Assembly (NCBI GenBank): GCA_045612065.1 | Contig: JAZKYH010000074.1 | Coordinates: 1-34,765 of the forward strand | Origin: UBA1189 sp045612065 | Lineage (GTDB): Bacteria > Bacteroidota > Bacteroidia > Bacteroidales > Bacteroidaceae | Length of the DNA: 34,765 nucleotides | Reading direction: 5' to 3' | In this document: positions 1 through 6,258 of the stretch, piece after piece | How positions within the stretch are numbered: position 1 is the first letter of the stretch | Layout: every line of letters begins with the position of its first letter | The notes under the pieces: generated by a model | Told to the model about the DNA's origin: nothing | What the model saw: only the letters and a program-made list of their open reading frames with translations | Databases searched by the model: none | Position numbers and translations under genes: made by a program

Positions 1-237
1 CCTTTCGTCACTAAGGCCCTGCTCGGTGGCATGCGTGTGGTGCTCAACGACCTGGGCTCGTTCCACATCGGCATCCAGGGCAAGTGCTACACTGCCGAGG
101 CCATGCAGAGCGAGGACTTCTTGCCCTCATCCTACATCAAGAGTCACCGCGTGATCTTCCGTCCTGAGGTGAACCTTAAGAAGGATATCGCTAAGGGTTT
201 CAAGCTGAAGCGAATCTCGTCTGACGTGCTGGAGTAA
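1..237 (+). CDS. HU-like DNA-binding protein, C-terminal part (5' end outside window)
   Basis: The frame is open from base 1 and ends at TAA 235-237, giving 78 residues of a protein whose start lies upstream. The segment has the glycine-rich turn and basic stretch of the HU/IHF fold as seen in the Bacteroidota HU-like family (VVLNDLGSFHIGIQGK, then RVIFRPEVNLKKDI). These proteins bend or coat DNA as dimers. The C-terminal KGFKLKRI is basic. The last 34 bases of coding sequence plus the stop are partly duplicated 80 bases downstream. The family call is by motif resemblance; the subfamily cannot be fixed without the N-terminus. Confidence 0.75.
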   Translation, partial: PFVTKALLGGMRVVLNDLGSFHIGIQGKCYTAEAMQSEDFLPSSYIKSHRVIFRPEVNLKKDIAKGFKLKRISSDVLE

Positions 238-319
238 CCAGCACCGAAGCGAGGGAGCGAAAGCAAGGACCTAAATAGGTCTCGCTGAAGCGAATCTCGA
301 GTGACGCGATGGAGTAACC
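204..319 (+). repeat. Direct duplication of the 3' end of the HU-like gene
   Basis: Bases 204-239 and 284-319 match at about 32 of 36 positions, and both copies include the GGAGTAACC that carries the stop codon. The offset is exactly 80 bases. The material between them contains the interrupted palindrome GACCTA-AA-TAGGTC near 268-281. It looks like a local tandem duplication that has since diverged. Confidence 0.7.
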
Positions 320-328
320 TTAAAAAAC

Positions 329-466
329 AACCACGGATTGCACCGATTACACAGATTCATACATCGCTATCGCTCGCATGTGCCATCCGGACGACAACAC
401 TCGGCAAAGCCGACAGCACGAGCAAAGCAAGTGCGAAAATCTGTGAAATCCGAGTAATCTGTGGTT
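329..466. repeat. Long imperfect inverted repeat, dispersed-repeat type
   Basis: Arms 329-357 and 438-466 are reverse complements at 24 of 29 positions. Both read as variants of AACCACNGATT...CACAGATT, a sequence style that recurs between genes in Bacteroidota genomes. The 80-base centre has no gene. Together with 204-319 and 507-562 it accounts for most of the 480-base gap between the HU-like gene and rimP; no other gene is seen there. Confidence 0.7.
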
Positions 467-506
467 GAAAAAAACAAATCCACGATGAGCCGTGAGCTGC
501 CATCTT

Positions 507-562
507 TCAACCTTCAACTTTCACCCCATAACCTATAACCTTTAACCTATAACCCATAACCC
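507..562 (+). repeat. AT-rich short tandem repeat (AACCTAT-like units)
   Basis: A run of degenerate 7-base units (AACCTAT, AACCTTT, AACCCAT) at 528-562, preceded by CAACCTTCAACTTTCA-like units from 507. It is non-coding. A related GATAGGTTATAGG string occurs at 21004-21016. Confidence 0.6.
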
Positions 563-630
563 AAATGACACGACCTATTTGGGTAAACTACTATATTAGC
601 TCCTTTTATTTTATAATAATGGGCAAATTA

Positions 631-662
631 TTTGCCTATATGAAAAGTTTGCCGTACCTTTG
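631..662 (+). promoter_or_regulatory. Promoter of the rimP-nusA-infB-cvpA operon
   Basis: TTTG at 631-634 and TACCTTTG at 655-662, separated by 20 bases, match the Bacteroidota -33/-7 consensus. The predicted start of transcription is near 667, leaving a leader of about 54 bases before rimP. Confidence 0.8.
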
Positions 663-683
663 CAGTGAATTAGATGATATGTG

Positions 684-708
684 AGGGGCTCCTTCGGGGG
701 TCTTTTTT
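684..708 (+). terminator. Hairpin plus U-tract in the rimP leader (probable attenuator)
   Basis: GGCTCC (687-692) pairs with GGGGTC (697-702) around a TTCG loop closed by C-G, the very stable cUUCGg tetraloop. Six T residues (703-708) follow directly. It has the form of an intrinsic terminator, yet it lies between the operon promoter and the first gene, 12 bases before the rimP ATG. Two of the six pairs are G-U. Leader attenuators before rimP-nusA-infB are described in proteobacteria; a similar role here is inferred. Confidence 0.6.
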
Positions 709-720
709 ATTTATTAGCAT

Positions 721-1185
721 ATGATAGCAAAGCAAAAAGTTACTGAAATCGTAAACGAGTGGTTGGCCGATAAGGAGTATTTCTTGGTCGACGTGAGTGT
801 GAGTGCTGACAATTGTATCTCTGTGGAGATTGACCATGCCGAGGGCGTGTGGATTGAGGACTGCGTGTCGCTGAGCAAGCATATCGAAGGTAACCTCGAC
901 CGCGAGGAGGAGGATTTTGAACTCGAGGTGGGCTCGGCAGGCATCGGACAGCCCTTCAAGGTGCTGCAGCAATATGTCAACCACATCGGCAAGGAGGTGG
1001 AGGTGCTCGCTAAGGACGGCAAGAAATACCGTGGCGTGCTCACCGCAGCCTGTGAGGAGAACTTTACCGTGACCATCCAGGTGAAGGAAAAGCCCGAGGG
1101 TGCCAAGCGCCCTGTGCTCGTGGACAAGGAGTACACCTGGAGCTATGAAGAGACGAAATATACCAAATATCTGATTAAATTCTAA
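721..1185 (+). CDS. rimP: Ribosome maturation factor RimP
   Basis: A 154-residue protein needed for 30S subunit maturation. The N-terminal alpha/beta domain (about 1-80) carries the typical SVEIDHAEGVWIEDC...LSKHIE and LEVGSAGIGQPFK segments (family form: LEVSSPGxxxPL). The C-terminal SH3-like domain follows (VNHIGKEVEVLAKDGKKYRGVL). Length is normal. It is the first gene of the conserved rimP-nusA-infB order, 20 bases before nusA, and is transcribed from the promoter at 631-662 through the leader hairpin at 684-708. The ATG at 721 is the first in frame after the hairpin. Confidence 0.95.
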   Translation: MIAKQKVTEIVNEWLADKEYFLVDVSVSADNCISVEIDHAEGVWIEDCVSLSKHIEGNLDREEEDFELEVGSAGIGQPFKVLQQYVNHIGKEVEVLAKDGKKYRGVLTAACEENFTVTIQVKEKPEGAKRPVLVDKEYTWSYEETKYTKYLIKF

Positions 1186-1205
1186 ACAAAACAACATAAA
1201 GAACT

Positions 1206-2471
1206 ATGGCAAAGAAGAATGACGGTGTTATCAACTTGATTGATACATTCCAGGAGTTTAAGGAACTGAAGAACATCGACCGCACCACGATGATCAACGT
1301 GCTCGAGGAGAGCTTCCGCAGCGTGATTGCGAAGACCTTCGGTTCGGACAAGAACTATGACGTTATCGTGAACCCCGACAAGGGTGACTTCGAGATCCGC
1401 CGCAACCGCGTGGTAGTGGCCGATGAGGACCTCGAGGACCCCAACTTGGAGATTGCACTGAGCGAGGCACTGAAGATTGACGAGGACTATGAAGAGGGCG
1501 AAGAGGTGACCGAGGAGGTATCGTTCGTATCGTTCGGCCGTCGTGCCATCCTCACCTTGCGTCAGACCTTGGCTTCAAAGATTCTCGAGCTCGAGAAGGA
1601 CAGCCTCTTCCACAAGTACAAAGACATGGAGGGCACCATCATCGCTGCTGAGGTATACCAAATCTGGAAGAAGGAGATTCTGCTTCTCGACGACGAGGGC
1701 AACGAGCTTCTCCTCCCCAAGAGCGAGCAAATCCCCAGCGACTTCTACCGCAAGGGCGACACCGTGCGTGCCGTAGTGCTCCGCGTGGACAACATCAACA
1801 ACAACCCCAAGATTATCCTCAGCCGTACATCACCGCTCTTCTTGCAGCGTCTGTTCGAGCAGGAGGTGCCCGAAATCAACGACGGCCTCATTACCCTCAA
1901 GCGCATCGCCCGCATCCCCGGTGAGCGCGCCAAGATTGCCGTTGAGTCATACGACGACCGCATCGACCCCGTAGGTGCTTGCGTAGGTGTGAAGGGTTCA
2001 CGTATCCATGGCATCGTGCGTGAGTTGCGCAACGAGAACATCGACGTAATCAACTACACCTCAAACATCGAGCTCTTCATCAAGCGTGCGCTCAGCCCCG
2101 CCAACGTATCGTCACTCATCCTCAACGAGGAGGAGCGCAAGGTGGAGGTTTACCTGCAGCCCGACCAAGTGTCATTGGCTATCGGTAAGGGCGGTATGAA
2201 CATCAAGCTCGCCTCAATGCTCACCGAGTACACCATCGACGTATTCCGCGAACTCGACAACGAAGAGGAGGAGGAGGATATCTACCTCGAGGAGTTCAAG
2301 GATGAGATTGACGAGTGGGTTATCGACGCCATCCGTGCGCTCGGTATCGACACCGCCAAGGGTGTGCTCAACGCTCCCCGCGAGATGCTCATCAACAAGG
2401 CTGACCTCGAAGAGGACACCGTGGACGAGGTACTCGCTATCCTGCGCGCCGAGTTTGAGAATGAGGACTAA
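1206..2471 (+). CDS. nusA: Transcription termination/antitermination factor NusA
   Basis: A 421-residue RNA-polymerase-associated factor controlling pausing, termination and antitermination. The N-terminal RNAP-binding domain spans roughly 1-130. An S1 RNA-binding domain follows (about 135-205, MEGTIIAAEVYQIWKKEI). Two KH domains have GxxG loops (GVKGSR and GKGGMN) within about 230-355. After an acidic stretch (NEEEEEDIYLEEF) there is one short C-terminal helix-hairpin-helix-like segment (IDAIRALGIDTAKGVL), so it lacks the doubled acidic repeats of the E. coli form. NusA is known to regulate its own operon in other bacteria, which fits the leader hairpin upstream of rimP. Confidence 0.96.
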   Translation: MAKKNDGVINLIDTFQEFKELKNIDRTTMINVLEESFRSVIAKTFGSDKNYDVIVNPDKGDFEIRRNRVVVADEDLEDPNLEIALSEALKIDEDYEEGEEVTEEVSFVSFGRRAILTLRQTLASKILELEKDSLFHKYKDMEGTIIAAEVYQIWKKEILLLDDEGNELLLPKSEQIPSDFYRKGDTVRAVVLRVDNINNNPKIILSRTSPLFLQRLFEQEVPEINDGLITLKRIARIPGERAKIAVESYDDRIDPVGACVGVKGSRIHGIVRELRNENIDVINYTSNIELFIKRALSPANVSSLILNEEERKVEVYLQPDQVSLAIGKGGMNIKLASMLTEYTIDVFRELDNEEEEEDIYLEEFKDEIDEWVIDAIRALGIDTAKGVLNAPREMLINKADLEEDTVDEVLAILRAEFENED

Positions 2472-2480
2472 AATAGTTAA

Positions 2481-2568
2481 TAGTTAAAAGTGAAGAGGGA
2501 AGAGTTACCATCCGGGTGACATCAATCCCTGCTGAAAACTCTTAACTTTTCGCTCTTCACTCTTCACT
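2481..2568 (+). repeat. Palindromic spacer element, copy 1 (nusA-infB gap)
   Basis: The left end (2481-2507, AGTTAAAAGTGAAGAG...) and right end (CTCTTCACTCTTCACT, 2553-2568) are inverted and would pair in the mRNA. Another copy, with one mismatch over 27 bases on the left and an identical 16-base right end, fills the infB-cvpA gap. The middles differ. Confidence 0.75.
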
Positions 2569-2583
2569 AAAAAAATATATCGA

Positions 2584-5436
2584 ATGCCAAGATTAAGTAA
2601 AGTAACGAAAGAACTGAATGTAGGATTGCAGACTTGTGTCGATTTCCTGCAGAAGAAAGGACATACCGTCGAGAACTCGCTGAACGCAAAGATTAACGAT
2701 GAGCAGTACGAACTGCTGGTCATCCAGTTCAGTCAGGACAAAGACGTGCGTCTCAAGGCTGAGCAGGCTCAGCGTGAGCGCGCCAACAGCAAGATGGAAG
2801 CCAAGGCTGCCGCGGCTGAAGAGCCCAAGAAGGCCGAGCCCAAGAAAGAGACTCACAAGGAAGAGGAGAAACCTGCTGTAGCCTTCAAGGTGGTAGGCAA
2901 GATTGACCTCGATGGTGCCAAGAAGGAGGAACCCAAGGCAGAGGCCAAGCCTGAGCCCAAGGTGGAGCCCGCTCCCGTGGTGGAGGAGGTGGCTCCCGTA
3001 GTGGTTGAAGAGCCCAAGGCTGTTGTAGAAGAGAAGCCCGCTGCCCCCGTGGTGGAGGAGGCTCCTGTAGTAGAGGAACCCAAGGCCGCAGAGCCTGCAG
3101 CAGAGGTTGAGCCCGAGGCTGCCCCCGCAGAGAAGGCCGAGGATGAGGTGTTTGCCGTGAAGCGCCCCGAGTTTGTATCTAAAATCAACGTGGTGGGTAA
3201 GGTAGACCTCTCGGCCATCAACCAGTCTACTCGTCCGAAGAAGAAATCAAAGGAGGAGAAGAAGAAGGAGCGCGAGGAGCAGGCAGCACAGCGCAAGCAA
3301 CAGGTGGCTGCTACCAAGCCCGCAGGACAAGGCGACGGACAGAAGAAAAAGCGCGCACGCATACAGAACGAGCGCGTAGATATCAATAAGGTAGGTCAGG
3401 CTGCTGCCAACAACGACAACCGTGGCGGCAACAACAATGGCGGAAAGAACAATGCCGGAAAGGGTAACGACCCCCACAAGGCCAAGTTCGACCGCGACAA
3501 GGAGCGTGCAAAGCGCATTCTCGACAAGGCCGAGATGAGCGAGGAGGAGATCCAGAAGCAAGTGAAGGACACACTCGCCCGCCTCACCAACAAGCCCAAG
3601 TCTACCGGTGCCAAGCATCGTAAGGAGAAGCGTAACCAGGCTGCCGACCGCCTGCAGCAGCAGATGGCCCAAGAACATGCTGAGAGCAAGGTGCTGAAGC
3701 TTACCGAGTTCGTAACCGCCAATGAGCTCGCCAACATGATGAACGTGGGCGTGACTCAGGTTATCGGTACTTGCATGAGCATCGGTATGATGGTGTCTAT
3801 CAACCAGCGCCTCGATGCCGAGACCATCAACATCGTGGCCGAGGAGTTCGGTTTCACCACCGAGTTCGTGAGTGCCGAGGTGGCCGAGGCTATCTCTGAA
3901 GAGGCCGACCGCGAGGAAGACCTCCAGCCCCGTGCTCCCATCGTAACGGTGATGGGTCACGTAGACCACGGTAAGACCTCATTGCTCGACTACATCCGTA
4001 AGGCCAACGTTATCGCCGGTGAGGCCGGTGGTATCACCCAGCACATCGGTGCCTACAACGTGAAGCTCGAGGATGGCCGCCACATCACCTTCCTTGACAC
4101 CCCTGGTCACGAGGCGTTCACCGCGATGCGTGCCCGTGGTGCTCAGGTGACCGACATTGCCATCATCATCGTGGCTGCCGACGACGACGTGATGCCTCAG
4201 ACCAAGGAGGCTATCCACCACGCACAGGCTGCCGGTGTACCCATGGTATTCGCTATCAACAAGATTGATAAACCTCATGCTGATGCCGAGAAGATTAAGG
4301 GCCAACTCGCCAATATGAACCTCCTCGTGGAGGACTGGGGCGGTAAGTACCAGTCACAGGACATCTCTGCCAAGGCCGGTATCGGCGTAGAGGAGTTGCT
4401 TGAGAAGGTATTGCTCGAAGCCGAGATGCTCGACCTCAAGGCCAACCCCAACAAGCGCGCTACAGGCTCAATCATCGAGTCTACCCTCGACAAGGGTCGT
4501 GGTTACGTGGCTACCGTGCTCGTACAGGGCGGTACACTCAAGATGGGTGATATCGTGCTTGCAGGTACACACTATGGCCGCATCAAGGCGATGTTCAACG
4601 AGCGTGGCCAGCGCATCAAGCAGGCAGGTCCTGCCGAGCCCGTACTCATCCTCGGTCTCAATGGTGCACCCCAGGCGGGTGATGCCTTCCACGTGTTCGA
4701 ATCTGAGCAGGAGGCACGCGAAATTGCCAACAAGCGCGAGCAGTTGCAGCGTGAGCAGGGCTTGCGTACCCAGAAGATGCTTACCCTCGACGAGGTGGGC
4801 CGCCGTATTGCACTCGGTAGCTTCCAGGAACTCAACGTTATCGTTAAGGGTGACGTGGACGGCTCTATCGAGGCCCTCAGCGACTCGCTCATCAAACTCT
4901 CTACCGAGCAGATTCAGGTTAACGTCATCCACAAGGCTGTGGGTCAGATTTCAGAGTCAGACGTTACCTTGGCTTCGGCATCACAGGCCATCATCATCGG
5001 CTTCCAGGTGCGTCCCTCACAGGCTGCACGCAAGTATGCCGAGACTGCCGGTGTCGACATCCGTCTCTACAGCATCATCTATGATGCTCTCGAGGAGGTG
5101 AAGGCTGCGATGGAAGGTATGCTCGCTCCCACATTGAAGGAGGAGGTTACCTCTACCATCGAGGTGCGCGAGGTATTCCACATCTCCAAGGTGGGTTACG
5201 TGGCTGGTGCTATGGTGCGTGAGGGTAAGGTTTCCCGTTCCGACCGTGCACGCCTCATCCGCGACGGTATCGTAATCTTCACAGGTGACATCAACGCCTT
5301 GAAACGCTTCAAGGACGATGTGAAGGAGGTTGCCACCAACTTCGAGTGCGGTATCTCACTCGTAGGCTGCAACGACATCAAGCAGGGCGACATCATCGAG
5401 ACCTTCAAGACCATCGAGGTGAAGCAGACGCTTTAA
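2584..5436 (+). CDS. infB: Translation initiation factor IF-2
   Basis: A 950-residue GTPase that places initiator tRNA on the 30S subunit. An IF2_N-type domain occupies about 1-50. A long low-complexity linker rich in Lys, Glu, Pro and Ala (about 60-350) makes the protein longer than the E. coli form and repeats a VVGKIDL/VVGKVDL motif. A second IF2_N domain lies near 370-430. The G domain shows G1 GHVDHGKT (458-465), G3 DTPGHE (505-510) and G4 NKID (559-562), followed by the beta-barrel and C-terminal tRNA-binding domains. It is the third gene of the operon, with a repeat in the gap before it and another after it. Glu/Pro-rich linkers are usual in Bacteroidota IF-2. Confidence 0.97.
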   Translation: MPRLSKVTKELNVGLQTCVDFLQKKGHTVENSLNAKINDEQYELLVIQFSQDKDVRLKAEQAQRERANSKMEAKAAAAEEPKKAEPKKETHKEEEKPAVAFKVVGKIDLDGAKKEEPKAEAKPEPKVEPAPVVEEVAPVVVEEPKAVVEEKPAAPVVEEAPVVEEPKAAEPAAEVEPEAAPAEKAEDEVFAVKRPEFVSKINVVGKVDLSAINQSTRPKKKSKEEKKKEREEQAAQRKQQVAATKPAGQGDGQKKKRARIQNERVDINKVGQAAANNDNRGGNNNGGKNNAGKGNDPHKAKFDRDKERAKRILDKAEMSEEEIQKQVKDTLARLTNKPKSTGAKHRKEKRNQAADRLQQQMAQEHAESKVLKLTEFVTANELANMMNVGVTQVIGTCMSIGMMVSINQRLDAETINIVAEEFGFTTEFVSAEVAEAISEEADREEDLQPRAPIVTVMGHVDHGKTSLLDYIRKANVIAGEAGGITQHIGAYNVKLEDGRHITFLDTPGHEAFTAMRARGAQVTDIAIIIVAADDDVMPQTKEAIHHAQAAGVPMVFAINKIDKPHADAEKIKGQLANMNLLVEDWGGKYQSQDISAKAGIGVEELLEKVLLEAEMLDLKANPNKRATGSIIESTLDKGRGYVATVLVQGGTLKMGDIVLAGTHYGRIKAMFNERGQRIKQAGPAEPVLILGLNGAPQAGDAFHVFESEQEAREIANKREQLQREQGLRTQKMLTLDEVGRRIALGSFQELNVIVKGDVDGSIEALSDSLIKLSTEQIQVNVIHKAVGQISESDVTLASASQAIIIGFQVRPSQAARKYAETAGVDIRLYSIIYDALEEVKAAMEGMLAPTLKEEVTSTIEVREVFHISKVGYVAGAMVREGKVSRSDRARLIRDGIVIFTGDINALKRFKDDVKEVATNFECGISLVGCNDIKQGDIIETFKTIEVKQTL

Positions 5437-5438
5437 TA

Positions 5439-5520
5439 TAGTTAAAAGTTAAGAGGGAAGAGTTAAGAGTGCGCACATCGCGAAACTCAATTCTTCACTT
5501 TTCTCTCTTCACTCTTCACT
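5439..5520 (+). repeat. Palindromic spacer element, copy 2 (infB-cvpA gap)
   Basis: The left end (5439-5465) matches the nusA-infB copy at 26 of 27 positions. The right end (5505-5520) is identical over 16 bases. The ends are imperfect inverted repeats able to form a hairpin in the operon transcript. The element ends 7 bases before the cvpA ATG. Confidence 0.75.
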
Positions 5521-5527
5521 TTTTTTC

Positions 5528-6037
5528 ATGCAAACAATCGATATCATCATCTGTGTATTGCTCGTCATTGGTCTCATCAGCGGCTTGCGCGACGGACTGG
5601 TGAAGCAGATAGCCAGCTTGGCCGGACTCATATGCGGTTTGCTCTTGGGACGTACGTTCTACATACCCGTAGGAGGATGGTTGGCCACTACGTTCAGCAT
5701 CTCGACCGAAGCTGCCCATATCACAGCATTCATCCTGATACTGATCATTGTGCCCCTGCTCTTCAGCTTGGTGGGCTGGCTTGTGTCGAAGTTGCTTCAT
5801 GCCATCTGCCTTGGTTGGATAAATCGTCTCCTCGGCGGCCTGGTAGGTGTGCTCAAGTTTGCCCTTCTGGCTGGAGTAATCATCACGGGCATCGAGTTCT
5901 TTGACAGGCACAACACCTTCATTGCAAAGGAGAAGAAAGAAGCCTCCGTATTGTACTACCCCATTTACGAGGCCACAAGCATCTTCTTCAACGGCATCAA
6001 GGAAGAACTTGGAGGGCGTAATATGCAAGAGGCGTAA
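5528..6037 (+). CDS. cvpA: CvpA family inner-membrane protein
   Basis: A 169-residue protein with four predicted membrane helices: TIDIIICVLLVIGLISG near 3-20, IASLAGLICGLLLG, HITAFILILIIVPLLFSLVGWL and GVLKFALLAGVIITGI. The start IDIIICVLLVIGLISGLRDGLVKQ is typical of CvpA. The family is linked to colicin V production and membrane-stress tolerance in E. coli, but its biochemical role is not settled. It is the last gene of the rimP operon, and a hairpin terminator follows at 6064. Confidence 0.88.
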   Translation: MQTIDIIICVLLVIGLISGLRDGLVKQIASLAGLICGLLLGRTFYIPVGGWLATTFSISTEAAHITAFILILIIVPLLFSLVGWLVSKLLHAICLGWINRLLGGLVGVLKFALLAGVIITGIEFFDRHNTFIAKEKKEASVLYYPIYEATSIFFNGIKEELGGRNMQEA

Positions 6038-6063
6038 CGCATCGTCCTATCGACCGAAAGTAT

Positions 6064-6095
6064 AGTAGCCGACACGATTGTGCCGGCTACTTTTA
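6064..6095 (+). terminator. Intrinsic terminator after cvpA
   Basis: AGTAGCCG (6064-6071) pairs perfectly with CGGCTACT (6084-6091). The inner ACA/TGT can extend the stem, and TTTTA follows. It closes the rimP-nusA-infB-cvpA operon. Confidence 0.75.
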
Positions 6096-6215
6096 TGTTT
6101 ATATGGTGTATATGTTCTTATCCGTTTTCCTATCCTTGAAGGGAATCTCGAAATTATTAAGCACTCGCGATGAAAATTATTGGAATAAATTCCATGTTTC
6201 TTGCTCGTTTATTGC

Positions 6216-6223
6216 TATCTTTG
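6216..6223 (+). promoter_or_regulatory. -7 element of the GH97-GH43 gene
   Basis: TATCTTTG fits the TAnnTTTG consensus. I see no good TTTG at the expected upstream distance, so this is a partial match. The predicted leader is about 30 bases to the ATG at 6259. Confidence 0.5.
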
Positions 6224-6258
6224 CGGGAGATCGAATTCAACACAAAAAAACATCTATC

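Noticed and set aside
6103..6258. N-terminal extension of the GH97-GH43 protein
   Set aside because: It contains the -7 promoter element, and the signal peptide begins at 6259.
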